Shown: positions 1 to 10,118, numbered from the stretch's first letter. The stretch is 64,000 nucleotides of DNA from JBHENN01 sp046262015 (GCA_046262015.1 JBHENN010000097.1:7280-71279), one strand, 5' to 3'. Translations and numbers: made by a program. The notes: generated from the sequence alone by a model not told the origin.

Positions 1-1
1 C

Positions 2-994
2 GCGCCTTCCGACATCCGGGTGGCGATGCCCAAGAAGGTGGTGCCGCTGGAGGTGCCCACCGGCGCGTTGGTGGGTCATCGACGCACGATCCGCGCCCTT
101 GCCTCGATCGTGGACCGGGGAGGGTACGAGGTGGTGCACGCGCACGGCCTGCGCGCCGGGATCGACGCCGCGCTGGCGCTGCGCTCCCGCCGTGTGCGGT
201 TCCTCTACACCGTGCACAACGTGATCCACCCACAGGTGTCCGGCCGTCTGCGCGCGTCCGTCTATGGGCGCGCCGAGCCTCTACCCGTGCGGATGAGCGA
301 TACGACCTTCGCCGCGTCCGAAGAGATCGCCCGGAACATCCTCAGACGCGCGCCGGACGCACGCGCCAAGGTAGAGGTCCTTCGGCTCGGTGTGGGCGAG
401 CTCCCCGCCCCCACGCTCGGCCGCGTCGGGGTCCGCCGGGCCCTCGGGGTCGGTGACGAGCAGCCGCTCGTCGTGACCGTGGCCCGCCTCGCTCCGCAGA
501 AGGCGCTGCACGTGCTGATCGAGGCTCTCGCCCTCCTGCCCGAGGAAGTCGTGCTCGTGCTGATCGGGGACGGGCCGCTGGAGGGGCGGCTGCGGTCCCT
601 GGCGCGCGCACGCGGGGTCGCCGAACGCGCCCTGTTCCTGGGCTATCGCGACGACATCGTCGATCATGTCGCCGCCGCGGACGTGTTCTGCCTGTCGTCG
701 GTCTGGGAAGCCGTTGCCCTGGCGGCCCAGGAGGCGGTCCAGCTCGGCATACCGGTGGTGTCGACCGACGTCGGGGGCATGGGGGAGCTGATCGAGGACG
801 GAGTCTCGGGCCGGCTGGTTCCACCCGGAGATCCTCGGGCACTCGCCCGCGCCATCGCCGGCGTCCTCGCCGATCGCACCCGTGCCCGGGCCTACACCGT
901 GGCGGCATCGGCAACGCTGACGGAGCGGTTCTCGACCGCGGCGATGCTGATCCGGCTCGAGCGCGCCTACCTGGAGGGAGAGGATGCCGGTTAG
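2..994 (+). CDS. GT4-family glycosyltransferase (5' end cut by window)
   Basis: Retaining glycosyltransferase of the GT-B fold, GT4 family, expected to move a sugar from a nucleotide donor onto an envelope glycoconjugate at the cytoplasmic face. The frame is open back to the window edge, and the N-terminal residues usual for the family are missing, so the 330 visible residues are probably not the whole protein; the GTG at 20 is not a convincing start. Visible: an N-domain segment YEVVHAHGLRAG, the donor-domain entry VARLAPQKALHVLIEAL, the strand LIGDGPLEGRL, and the EX7E-like region SVWEAVALAAQEA followed by STDVGGMGELI. It overlaps the next gene by 11 nt, implying one operon. The acceptor cannot be predicted. 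Confidence 0.8.
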   Translation, partial: APSDIRVAMPKKVVPLEVPTGALVGHRRTIRALASIVDRGGYEVVHAHGLRAGIDAALALRSRRVRFLYTVHNVIHPQVSGRLRASVYGRAEPLPVRMSDTTFAASEEIARNILRRAPDARAKVEVLRLGVGELPAPTLGRVGVRRALGVGDEQPLVVTVARLAPQKALHVLIEALALLPEEVVLVLIGDGPLEGRLRSLARARGVAERALFLGYRDDIVDHVAAADVFCLSSVWEAVALAAQEAVQLGIPVVSTDVGGMGELIEDGVSGRLVPPGDPRALARAIAGVLADRTRARAYTVAASATLTERFSTAAMLIRLERAYLEGEDAG

Positions 995-3194
995 GAGGCG
1001 CGCATCGGTCCTCGGGCTGGTTGCCGCCGCCGTCGCGCTGGGGCCCTTCGGCGCACCGGCCGCGCGCGCCCAGGTCCCCGACTGCGCCCGCGCGGTCGTC
1101 GTGACCGTGACCGGGATCACGTGGGCCGACGTCGCAAGGCTCCGACCCCCCGAGATCCTCGCGGCCGTCGCAGACGGTGCGGTGGGCTCGATGTCGGTGC
1201 GGACCGTCGGGTCCCACACCTCGTTCGCCTCCGGGTTCGCGACGATCGGGGCAGGCAACAGGCTCGAAGGCGGGCGGACGACCGGCGGCCCCGCGGATGT
1301 CGAGTCCGGGGCGGACCTGTTCCGCACGGTCGAGGTGGGAGGTCTCGCGGAGCTGGAGCTCCTCGCCGAGGAGGACCGCTACGGGGCCGTCCCCGGCGCA
1401 CTCGGGGGCGCGCTGCGCGCCGCGAGCCGGAGCGTCCCGATCGCCATCGGCAACGCCGACCCGGGACGCCCTCCTCCCGCACCTGCCGGCTTCGGCCGCT
1501 GGAGCCTGCTGGCCGCGATGGACGACCGCGGCATCGTCGAGCGTGCGGCGACGGGCCCCGAGCTGCTGATCGAGGACCCCGCTGCCCCCTTCGGCGTGCG
1601 CACGGATCCGCGCCGCATCGGCGCGGCGGTCGATAGCGCGCTCGGACGCTGCGGCGCGACGGTAGTGATCGACCCCGGCGACCTCGCCCGCGCCGAGAGG
1701 CTCCGGGCGATACAGGGGTCTCCGGCGTCCGAAGAGCTCTCTAGCGCGCTTGCCGCGGCCGATGCACTGATCGGGCGGGTGCGCACAGCTCTGTCAGGCG
1801 ACGACCTGTTACTGATCGTGTCTCCGACCTCGCCGATGTGGGACCGCTCGACGCACTTCGGGATAGCGGTCGCGGTCGGCCCCGACATCGCTCCGGGGCG
1901 AAGCCTGGCATCTGCATCCACCCGGCGCGCCGGGATAGTCACGCTTCCGGACATCGCGCCGACGATCCTCGACCACTTCGGGGTCGCCCGTCCTGCCACC
2001 ATGCAGGGCCGCCCGATGTACGACGTCGACGCGTCCACGAGCGACCGCATCGGGGCGGCGATCGAGCTCGACCGCGAGGCGGTCTTCGTCGACCGCGTGC
2101 GCACGCCGGTGGTCACCAGCTTCGTGGTCCTCCAGGTGGTCGTCTACCTGCTGACCATCTGGCTGCTGGCGCGGCGGGAGCGTCGCGGAAGCCGGCCCGC
2201 GCCCAACCGCTGGCTAGAGCGATCCCCCGAGCTCGTGGCTCTCGCGTTGATCGCGTTCCCCGTCACCACCTATCTCGCCGGAGTGGTATCCGCTCACGAT
2301 CTCGGCTTCGTCTGGTTCCCCGCGCTCCTCGGCGCGCTGGACCTCGCCATCGTGGCGGCGACCGTGGCTCTGGTGCCGCGTCCCCTCGACCGGCTCCTGG
2401 TCGTGACGGCCCTCACGACGCTGGTCATCGTCATCGACCTCATGACGGGATCGCGGTTGCAGCTCAACACGGTGTTCAGCTATTCGCCGCTCGTCGCAGG
2501 GCGCTTCGCCGGCCTGGGGAACATCGGTTTCTCCGTGCTCGCGATCACCACGCTGATCGCGGGAGCGCTCATCGCCCACCGGTGGTCGGGATCGAGGATG
2601 GCGCTGGGTTCGATCGCCCTGCTGTTCCTCGTCGTGGTCGTCGTGGACGGCGCGCCGCAGTACGGCAGCGACGTGGGCGGCATCCTGGCTCTCGTCCCCG
2701 GACTGGGGATCACGTGGTTCCTGCTTGCCGGACGGCGACCGAACGTGAAGCTCGCGGCCGCGTCCGTGGTGGCTGCCCTCGCGTTCCTGGCCGCCTTCCT
2801 CGTGGTCGACCTACGCGGTCCCGTGGGGGATCGCACGCACCTCGCCCGGCTGTACGAAGACGTCCGCAGCGGGGGTTGGTCGGTCTTCGGGGACGCGATC
2901 GTCCGCAAGGTGCGGACCAACCTGCGCGTCTTCCGCTCGACGATATGGACCTATCTGGTGCCGCCGCTGGTCGGCGCGATGGCATGGCTCCTGCTGCGAC
3001 CGCGCGGCCGCTGGAAGGTGGTCGCCTCCGCCTATCCCCGGCTCCACGCCGGCCTGGTCGGCGCGCTGGTGCTCGCCGCGCTGGGCTTCGCGGTCAACGA
3101 CTCTGGCATCGTGATCCCCGCCGTGATCCTGTCCTACCTGGTGCCGATGGCGGTCGTGATGCACACCTCGCTCGAGCTCGGCACCGAGCGGTGA
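984..3194 (+). CDS. Membrane protein with N-terminal alkaline-phosphatase-like extracytoplasmic domain
   Basis: 736 residues. A signal sequence (about residues 1-29, ending near AARAQ) is followed by an extracytoplasmic domain of about 340 residues resembling the alkaline phosphatase/phosphodiesterase superfamily fold; the stretch TVGSHTSFASGFATIGAG sits where the nucleophile region would be, and DIAPTILDHFGV is typical of that fold's C-terminal half. From about residue 378 there are roughly nine hydrophobic helices. The metal ligands are not clearly complete, so activity is uncertain. It lies between GT4 and MraY-like genes with overlaps at both ends, which suggests a role in envelope polymer synthesis or export. 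The domain call is by pattern only. Confidence 0.6.
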   Translation: MPVRRRASVLGLVAAAVALGPFGAPAARAQVPDCARAVVVTVTGITWADVARLRPPEILAAVADGAVGSMSVRTVGSHTSFASGFATIGAGNRLEGGRTTGGPADVESGADLFRTVEVGGLAELELLAEEDRYGAVPGALGGALRAASRSVPIAIGNADPGRPPPAPAGFGRWSLLAAMDDRGIVERAATGPELLIEDPAAPFGVRTDPRRIGAAVDSALGRCGATVVIDPGDLARAERLRAIQGSPASEELSSALAAADALIGRVRTALSGDDLLLIVSPTSPMWDRSTHFGIAVAVGPDIAPGRSLASASTRRAGIVTLPDIAPTILDHFGVARPATMQGRPMYDVDASTSDRIGAAIELDREAVFVDRVRTPVVTSFVVLQVVVYLLTIWLLARRERRGSRPAPNRWLERSPELVALALIAFPVTTYLAGVVSAHDLGFVWFPALLGALDLAIVAATVALVPRPLDRLLVVTALTTLVIVIDLMTGSRLQLNTVFSYSPLVAGRFAGLGNIGFSVLAITTLIAGALIAHRWSGSRMALGSIALLFLVVVVVDGAPQYGSDVGGILALVPGLGITWFLLAGRRPNVKLAAASVVAALAFLAAFLVVDLRGPVGDRTHLARLYEDVRSGGWSVFGDAIVRKVRTNLRVFRSTIWTYLVPPLVGAMAWLLLRPRGRWKVVASAYPRLHAGLVGALVLAALGFAVNDSGIVIPAVILSYLVPMAVVMHTSLELGTER

Positions 3195-4018
3195 ACGGTC
3201 TCGCCGCGGCCATGGCCGGCGTCGGCGGGGGCGTCGCCGCGTGGGCGTGGTTGCGGACGGTTGCGCCCCGGCGCGCCGCGGGCTATCCGGTGCGGACGAA
3301 CGTCGCCGGCGCCGACGTCCCGGTCGTGCTGGGCGAGGCCCTTCTCGCCGGCGGAGGCGCGGCCCTGTGCGGGGTCGCGGCGGCCGTAGCGGTGTACGGC
3401 GGGTCACTTTTGCCGGTCGCCGCGACGATCGCGGTGCTGAGCCTCCTCGGCGCGGCCGGACGGTGGGACGACCGCCGGGGGGACGAGCGACCGCGCGGTT
3501 ACTCGGGGCATCTCGGAGCGGCGCGTGCGGGCCGCCTTACCGGAGGGATCGTCAAGCTCGCCGCGGGGACCATAGCCGGCCTCGCCGCGGCCGCGCTGAC
3601 CGCAGACGGGTGGCGCGCCGGGATCGAGGTCGCGCTCCTGGTACCGCTCACCGCCAACCTCGTCAACCTGTTCGACCGCGCGCCGGGGCGTGCCGGCAAG
3701 GTCGCGCTCGTCGCCGCCGTCCCCCTGTTGCTGCTGGGCGACCCGGCGTGGCGGCCGGCCGGGGCGGGCGTCGCGGGCGCGCTCGTGGCCTGTATGCCGC
3801 GCGACCTCGCCGCGCGCGGGATGCTCGGGGACGAAGGTGCCAACGCCGTCGGCGGTGTGCTCGGCCTCGGCCTAGCCCTGTCGCTGGGGGAGCCGTGGCG
3901 TCTGGTCGCGCTAGCGGTGGTCGCGGCTCTCAATGCGGCATCCGAGCGGTGGTCGTTCGCCCGGGCGATCGAGCGGGTCCCGGCCCTGAGAGCGCTCGAC
4001 CGGTTGGGACGCGAATGA
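3191..4018 (+). CDS. MraY/WecA-like polyprenyl-phosphate sugar-1-phosphate transferase homologue
   Basis: 275-residue multi-pass membrane protein starting at GTG 3191, which overlaps the TGA of the upstream gene (GTGA). The motif WDDRRGDERPRGYSGHL followed by GRLTGGIVKL matches the cytoplasmic loop of the MraY/WecA family, which transfers phospho-sugars from UDP-sugars to polyprenyl phosphate; NLVNLFDRAPGRAGK resembles the downstream conserved NxxNxxD loop. It is shorter than MraY (about 320-360 residues), so it may be a divergent or accessory member. Homologues of this type commonly sit just upstream of pyrG in actinobacteria. The substrate is unknown. Confidence 0.55.
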   Translation: MNGLAAAMAGVGGGVAAWAWLRTVAPRRAAGYPVRTNVAGADVPVVLGEALLAGGGAALCGVAAAVAVYGGSLLPVAATIAVLSLLGAAGRWDDRRGDERPRGYSGHLGAARAGRLTGGIVKLAAGTIAGLAAAALTADGWRAGIEVALLVPLTANLVNLFDRAPGRAGKVALVAAVPLLLLGDPAWRPAGAGVAGALVACMPRDLAARGMLGDEGANAVGGVLGLGLALSLGEPWRLVALAVVAALNAASERWSFARAIERVPALRALDRLGRE

Positions 4019-4140
4019 CGCGGCGCGGGCATACCCGCGTGCTACGGTGAGCCGACTTCCCCCCGTACCACGCCGGGCGGCAGCCGTGCCCGGAGCCGGG
4101 GGGGCGTCACCCGGTTCGACTCGGCGAGATCGGAGGGCTG

Positions 4141-5787
<1,647 letters not shown>

Positions 5788-5845
5788 CCTCGAACCGGGG
5801 CGGCCCGACGGCCGGCGGCCCGGACCCTGCTTGTAGGGTCGGGGG

Positions 5846-6958
5846 ATGAAGGTCGGGGTTCCTCGGGAGCTCAAGGACAACGAGTACCGGGTCGCGATCA
5901 CCCCCGCAGGCGTACGCGAGCTGGTGGTTCACGGTCACGATGTCCTGGTCGAGGCGGACGCGGGGGTGGGCTCCAGCATCCCCAACTCGGACTTCGAGCG
6001 GGCCGGTGCGTCGATCGTGCCCGACGCCGATGTCGTCTTCGGGGATGCCGACATGGTCCTCAAGGTCAAGGAGCCGGTCCCCGAGGAGTTCCACCGGCTG
6101 CGCGACGGCCTGGTCCTGTTCACCTACCTGCACCTCGCCGCGAGCGAGCCCGTCACGCGCGCTCTCATGGACGCGGGCACCGCGGCGGTGGCCTACGAGA
6201 CGGTCGAAGCTGCCGACGGATCGCTCCCCCTGCTCGCTCCCATGAGCGAGGTCGCCGGCAGGATGGCGCCCCAGGCGGGAGCCACCTTCCTGGAGCGCCC
6301 GCACGGCGGCCGAGGCGTCCTCCTCGGCGGTGTCTCGGGCGTACGCCCGGGGCGGGTGGTGATCATCGGGGCGGGGATGTCGGGCATGAACGCGGCTTGG
6401 ATCGCCCAGGGCATGGAGGCCGAGGTCGTGGTGCTCGACAAGAACATCAACAAGCTGCGCGACATCGACCGTATCCATCAAGGCAAGATCCTCACCCTGG
6501 CCTCGAACCGGCTCGCGGTCGAAGAGACGGTCGTCGAGGCCGACCTCGTGATCGGCGCCGTGCTCGTCCCCGGTGCGAAGGCGCCCCGACTGGTCAGCGA
6601 GGACGTGGTGCGTGCGATGAAGCCGGGCTCGGTCGTGGTCGACATCTCCATCGATCAAGGGGGGTGTTTCGCGACATCGCGGATGACGACCCATTCCGAG
6701 CCCACCTACGTTGTCCACGACATCGTCCACTACTGCGTCGGCAACATGCCCGGCGCGGTTCCGCACACGTCGACCTACGCGCTCACGAACGCAACCCTGC
6801 CCTACGTCGTAGCCCTCGCCGAGCACGGCCTCGAGGACGCGGTGCGCGAAGACCCCCTCCTCGCTCGAGGGGTGAACGTCTTCAAGGGAGCTGTCGTATA
6901 CGAGCCGGTCGCGGAGGCCCACTCGGTGCCGTACGTCGCGCTCTCCGACCTCCTCTGA
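5846..6958 (+). CDS. ald: Alanine dehydrogenase
   Basis: NAD-dependent oxidative deamination of L-alanine to pyruvate and ammonium (reversible). 370 residues, normal length. Family landmarks: the N-terminus MKVGVPRELKDNEYRVAITP with the substrate-binding Arg, catalytic Lys in LKVKEP, catalytic His in YLHLAASEP, the Rossmann turn VIIGAGMSGMNAAW, and VVDISIDQGGCF containing the catalytic Asp. The motif TAGGGT (5834-5839) ends 6 nt before the ATG, pointing to a leaderless transcript; the same bases form a hairpin (GACCCT 5823-5828 with AGGGTC 5835-5840). A role in nitrogen and carbon balance fits the glycine- and lysine-degrading genes further along. Confidence 0.96.
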   Translation: MKVGVPRELKDNEYRVAITPAGVRELVVHGHDVLVEADAGVGSSIPNSDFERAGASIVPDADVVFGDADMVLKVKEPVPEEFHRLRDGLVLFTYLHLAASEPVTRALMDAGTAAVAYETVEAADGSLPLLAPMSEVAGRMAPQAGATFLERPHGGRGVLLGGVSGVRPGRVVIIGAGMSGMNAAWIAQGMEAEVVVLDKNINKLRDIDRIHQGKILTLASNRLAVEETVVEADLVIGAVLVPGAKAPRLVSEDVVRAMKPGSVVVDISIDQGGCFATSRMTTHSEPTYVVHDIVHYCVGNMPGAVPHTSTYALTNATLPYVVALAEHGLEDAVREDPLLARGVNVFKGAVVYEPVAEAHSVPYVALSDLL

Positions 6959-6964
6959 GGGTCG

Positions 6965-7939
6965 ATGACCCCGGCGCCTCGCTCGCCCGAAGCCCCGGCG
7001 GGTGCGAGCGGGCTGCCGAGACTGGACCGCTGGATCGACGAGTTTCTGGCCCACTGTGCCTACGAGCGCGGCCTGTCGAAGAACACGGTCGCGGCGTACC
7101 GCCGCGACCTCGCCGCGTGGCGCCGCTTCTGCCTCGACCGCCACGTGGACCCGGCGCGTGCCACCGCCGCCGAGGTCACCGCGTACCTCGAGAGCCTGCG
7201 CTCCGGGCGCGCCCCGGCCCCGCGCCGCTATCAGCCCGCCTCGGTGGCGCGCATGCTCGTCGCCCTACGCGCGCTCTATCGATTCCTGGTCCGTGAGGGC
7301 CATGTCGACCGTGACCCCACCGCCAAGGTGGGATCGCCGACACGTGGTCGGTCGCTCCCCAAGGCGATACCCGTGGCGGACGTCGAACGGCTGCTGACCG
7401 GCCCGCGCCCCGACCTGTTGGGCCGCCGCGACCGCGCGATCCTCGAGCTCCTATACGGCGCCGGTCTGCGGATCACCGAGCTGGTCGACCTCGACGTCGA
7501 CGATCTGGATATCGACGACGGGACGGTGGTGGTGCGGTCCGGCAAGGGGAGCAAGGCCCGCCGGCTGCCCTTGGGGCGAGCGGCGCGCCGGGCGCTGGCC
7601 GGCTACCTCACCGGTTCTCGTCCGGCGCTGGCTACGCGCGCGCGCGGAGGCGTCCATGGCGCCCTGTTCCTCAACGCCCGGGGCGGGCGCCTGACCCGGC
7701 AAGGGGCATGGAAGATCCTCCGGGGCCACGCCGAGCTGGCCGGGTTGGGGGCTCGAGTCTCGCCCCATACCCTGAGACACTCGTTCGCCACGCATATGCT
7801 CGACGGCGGCGCCGACATCCGGGTGGTACAGGAGCTGCTCGGGCACGCTAGCCTGGCAACGACCCAGGTATATACCTTGGTGACCGAGCGACGGCTCCGC
7901 GAGGCGTACCTGGCGGCCCACCCGAGGGCGCGCGGCTGA
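6965..7939 (+). CDS. xerD: Tyrosine recombinase XerD
   Basis: Site-specific recombinase that resolves chromosome dimers at dif with XerC and FtsK. 324 residues. The N-terminal SAM-like DNA-binding domain (DEFLAHCAYERGLSKNTVAAY) is followed by the catalytic domain with the conserved Arg in YGAGLRITELVDL, Lys in RSGKGSKARRLPL, HxxR in SPHTLRHSFATHML, His in LLGHASLATTQ and the nucleophile Tyr in QVYTLV. Only 6 nt separate it from ald. It is the housekeeping Xer gene expected between pyrG and parA in actinobacteria, not a phage integrase. Its neighbours parA and scpAB also act in chromosome segregation. Confidence 0.93.
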   Translation: MTPAPRSPEAPAGASGLPRLDRWIDEFLAHCAYERGLSKNTVAAYRRDLAAWRRFCLDRHVDPARATAAEVTAYLESLRSGRAPAPRRYQPASVARMLVALRALYRFLVREGHVDRDPTAKVGSPTRGRSLPKAIPVADVERLLTGPRPDLLGRRDRAILELLYGAGLRITELVDLDVDDLDIDDGTVVVRSGKGSKARRLPLGRAARRALAGYLTGSRPALATRARGGVHGALFLNARGGRLTRQGAWKILRGHAELAGLGARVSPHTLRHSFATHMLDGGADIRVVQELLGHASLATTQVYTLVTERRLREAYLAAHPRARG

Positions 7940-7991
7940 ACGGCCGAGCGCCGGGGCGGGGCGGGGCAGCTCAACGACGAGAGGGAGTCCC

Positions 7992-8339
7992 ATGAACGAA
8001 GCACAGCTCAGCGTGATCCGCCGCCGTCTCGAAGAAGACCGGGCCTCGGTCCGCCTGCAGCTGCAGGAGTACGAGTCCCCGGAAGGCGGCCAGCACGTCG
8101 GAACGTCGCTCGCCGAGGGGTTCTCCGACGCCGCCGCGGCCACGACCGAGCGCTCCGAGGCGGTCGGGCACCTCGAGCAGCTCCAGACTCACCGCGACGA
8201 GGTGGAGGCGGCGCTGACCCGGCTCGACGACGGCACCTACGGCCGCTGCGAGCGATGCGGCGAGGAGATCCCCCTCGAGCGCCTCGAGGCGCTCCCCACC
8301 GCGACCCTCTGCGTCGCGTGCAAGCAGGCCGCGGGGTAA
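7992..8339 (+). CDS. DksA/TraR-family C4 zinc-finger protein
   Basis: 115-residue protein: a charged coiled-coil N-terminus (VIRRRLEEDRASVRLQLQEY, then an EHLEQLQTHRDEVEAAL-like segment), the typical linker LDDGTYGRCERCG and a C4 zinc finger with Cys86-x2-Cys89-x17-Cys107-x2-Cys110. DksA/TraR proteins enter the RNA polymerase secondary channel; short actinobacterial members are poorly characterised and usually lack the acidic coiled-coil tip of true DksA, so a ppGpp link should not be assumed. ATG 7992 has a clear GAGGGAG ribosome site. It stands between xerD and parA on the same strand. Confidence 0.85.
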   Translation: MNEAQLSVIRRRLEEDRASVRLQLQEYESPEGGQHVGTSLAEGFSDAAAATTERSEAVGHLEQLQTHRDEVEAALTRLDDGTYGRCERCGEEIPLERLEALPTATLCVACKQAAG

Positions 8340-8398
8340 GCCCACTGGCGCGATCGAGCCCGGAACGCGCGGGGGGTTGCCCCGCGGCGGTTCCTGCT

Positions 8399-8450
8399 GT
8401 AGCCTGCTCCGCCTACAAAGAGATTTGTCTACAAGTGGACGCAGGGGAGG
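8399..8450 (+). promoter_or_regulatory. parA promoter/operator region with TTGTCTACAA site
   Basis: TAGCCT (8399-8404) is a plausible -10 element. Just downstream lies an AT-rich patch: CTACAAA (8413-8419), four bases, then TTTGTCTACAAGT (8424-8436), so outward and inward half-sites are interleaved. A strong ribosome site GGGGAGG (8444-8450) precedes ATG 8455. The palindromic site is the same motif that recurs across 8.4-25.4 kb, and its position over the likely transcription start fits an autorepressor operator. The binding protein is inferred, not shown. Confidence 0.5.
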
Positions 8451-8454
8451 GCCC

Positions 8455-9504
8455 ATGGAGCAACGCGTCGAGGCGGCCGACGGCCCCGAGGAGCGGTCCG
8501 CGACGCTCAGGTCGACCGACGCGCCGGTCCCGACCGACGATCCCGCCCTCGCCTCCGCGGACGGGGGAGCGCTGCCCACCATCCCCGGGCTGGCGACCTC
8601 GGGGGCCCACGACGGACCCGTTTCGGAGCCGGTCCCCATCGCGGTGGAGGAGCCGGCGGTGGAGGAGCGGCTCGACGCCCCCCTGCCGGAGGTCTCGTTC
8701 CCTCCCGGGCCCGACCCGGCCCGGATCATCGCCTTCGCCAACCAGAAGGGCGGCGTCGGCAAGACCACCTCCACGATCAGTCTGGCGGCCGCCCTGGCGG
8801 AGCTGGAGCGGCGCGTCCTCGTGGTGGACTTCGACCCTCAGGGCGGCTGCTCGCTGGCTCTCGGCATCGAGCCGGGCACCCTGGACCTGTCGGTCTACAA
8901 CGCGCTGCTGGACCGGGACTGCCGGCCCGAGGACGTCGTTCAGAAGACGAGCGTCCCCGGCGTCGACCTCCTGCCGTCCAACATCGACCTCGCCGCGGCC
9001 GAGCTCATGTTGGTCAACGAGGTCGCCCGGGAGCAGACCCTGATGAGGGTCCTCTCCCCTCTAAGGCTAAAGTATAACTTTATCCTTATCGACTGTCCGC
9101 CGTCCCTGGGACTGCTCACGATCAACGCCCTCACCGCGGCCGACGGCGTCATCGTCCCGCTCGAGTGCGAGTACTACGCCTTGCGGGGCATGGGCCTCCT
9201 GATGGACTCGATCGAGCGCATCCGGGACCGCCTGAACCCCAGCCTGCATATCGACGGCATCGTCGCCACCATGTACGACGGCCGCACCCTGCACAGTCGC
9301 GAGGTCCTCGCCCGGGTACGCGAGGCGTTCGGCGGCCAGGTGTTCGACACGATGATCCGCAAGACGATCCGGTTCGCGGAAGCCCCCGTCGCGGGGGAGC
9401 CCATCCTGAGCTATGCCCCCAACTCCCCGGGGGCGATGTCCTATCGGAAACTCGCCAAGGAGGTGATGGAGCGTGTCACGTCGAGCCAGCCTTCCGGGCG
9501 CTGA
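8455..9504 (+). CDS. parA: ParA/Soj-type chromosome partitioning ATPase
   Basis: Walker-type ATPase that forms nucleotide-dependent gradients on DNA to position DNA cargo. 349 residues from ATG 8455. Residues 1-80 are a low-complexity acidic, Pro-rich extension; the ATPase core starts near residue 86 with the deviant Walker A FANQKGGVGKTTSTIS, then VVDFDPQGG, FILIDCPPSLGLLTINAL and PLECEYYALRGMGLLM. In mycobacteria the equivalent gene sits by scpAB and is distinct from oriC parAB. Here it is instead followed by an RHH gene overlapping by 32 nt, giving a type Ib-like partition pair. An odd AT-rich run at 9061-9091 uses codons rare in this genome (CTA, AAG, TAT, TTT, CTT) and contains a perfect inverted repeat. 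Confidence 0.93.
   Translation: MEQRVEAADGPEERSATLRSTDAPVPTDDPALASADGGALPTIPGLATSGAHDGPVSEPVPIAVEEPAVEERLDAPLPEVSFPPGPDPARIIAFANQKGGVGKTTSTISLAAALAELERRVLVVDFDPQGGCSLALGIEPGTLDLSVYNALLDRDCRPEDVVQKTSVPGVDLLPSNIDLAAAELMLVNEVAREQTLMRVLSPLRLKYNFILIDCPPSLGLLTINALTAADGVIVPLECEYYALRGMGLLMDSIERIRDRLNPSLHIDGIVATMYDGRTLHSREVLARVREAFGGQVFDTMIRKTIRFAEAPVAGEPILSYAPNSPGAMSYRKLAKEVMERVTSSQPSGR
9068..9082. repeat. Perfect inverted repeat TAAAGT-ATA-ACTTTA inside parA
   Basis: A 6+3+6 perfect dyad lies within the parA coding sequence, in the segment encoding LRLKYNFILIDCPP. The amino acids are ordinary for ParA, but the codons chosen are AT-rich against the roughly 70% GC background, suggesting selection on the DNA. 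It differs in sequence from the TTGTCGACAA sites, so it could be a second site class or chance. Confidence 0.45.
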
Positions 9505-9838
9505 CGAGCTGTTCCGCAAGACGTCCGAGCGACCTTCGTCCGCGCGTCCGGACGATGCAGGTAGTCAAGCTAAGTCGATAAATCTACAAGTCGCCCCAGG
9601 GCCCACCCCTGACCCGGCCCCGGCCCCGCGCAAGGGCCCCAAGCACGACGAGAAGGTCACCTTCTACTGCACCGCGGACGACCTGATGGGACTCGAGCGG
9701 GCCCGGCTCCAGCTCCGCGCCGAGCACGGGATCGCAGCCGACCGCGGACGGATAGTCCGGGCCGCGCTTGCGTACGTCCTGGAGGACTTCGACGCCCGCG
9801 CCGACGACTCGATCCTCCTGAGGCGCCTCCAGAAGTAG
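9473..9838 (+). CDS. Ribbon-helix-helix DNA-binding protein, putative ParB-like partner of ParA
   Basis: 121 residues. Residues 1-60 look disordered but start with a basic/amphipathic patch SRRASLPGADELFRK, the sort of N-terminal tail that RHH partition proteins (ParG, Omega) use to stimulate their ParA. Residues about 64-110 form an RHH fold: the strand KVTFYCTADDL, helix ERARLQLRAEHGI and helix DRGRIVRAALAYVLEDF. It overlaps parA by 32 nt, so the two are co-translated. It is not a canonical ParB (no KorB/ParB N-domain). Codons for QAKSINLQV (9566-9592) are AT-rich and encode a copy of the CTACAAG site. Role as centromere binder and repressor is inferred. Confidence 0.75.
   Translation: MSRRASLPGADELFRKTSERPSSARPDDAGSQAKSINLQVAPGPTPDPAPAPRKGPKHDEKVTFYCTADDLMGLERARLQLRAEHGIAADRGRIVRAALAYVLEDFDARADDSILLRRLQK
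9572..9593. promoter_or_regulatory. TTGTCnACAA-like site embedded in the RHH gene
   Basis: AAGTCGATAAATCTACAAGT is read as AAG TCG ATA AAT CTA CAA GT. Three of those codons (ATA, AAT, CTA) are very rare in the surrounding genes. The CTACAAGT part matches the half-site upstream of parA (8430-8436) and at 10738-10746. It lies in the disordered linker of the protein, where the residues are free to vary, which suggests the DNA motif is what is being kept. Confidence 0.5.
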
Positions 9839-9860
9839 GCGACCAGAGGCGTTGTAACCC

Positions 9861-9880
9861 TGTAGTTGAGGGTTAGTCGG
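9861..9880. repeat. TTAG box, copy A
   Basis: TGTAGTTGAGGGTTAGTCGG, 23 bp after the RHH stop codon. It aligns with copies near 10490-10509 and 11110-11129. The upstream GTAACCCT makes an imperfect dyad with AGGGTTAG. Confidence 0.45.
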
Positions 9881-10052
9881 TCGCGCGCGGTCCCGGGTAC
9901 AGGAGCAGCCGGGAGATCGGGCGCACACCGCGGACGCCGGCCCGCCGGCGGATACCGGGCGTGGCTCCGCGCGGACACGAGGCCCCCTGTCCCGCGAGGG
10001 CCCGGCGCCCGGTACCTGGAGCGGTTCCTCGTAGGGCAGGCAGCTCCGGTTC

Positions 10053-10082
10053 AGCCCCCCGATCGGGGGTGGGCTCTTCTTC
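10053..10082 (+). terminator. Putative Rho-independent terminator of parA-RHH
   Basis: Arms AGCCC...GGGCT enclose CCCGATCGGG, giving a strong GC stem (10053-10075) followed by a pyrimidine run CTTCTT rather than a pure T-tract. It lies 215 nt past the RHH stop, so its link to that operon is tentative. Confidence 0.4.
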
Positions 10083-10118
10083 CGGCGCCCGCCTGAGCCA
10101 GCCGCCGCCGGGGGATAT

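Noticed and set aside
6965..7939. Phage or island integrase
   Set aside because: Synteny and length fit housekeeping XerD; no attachment-site repeats or phage genes nearby.
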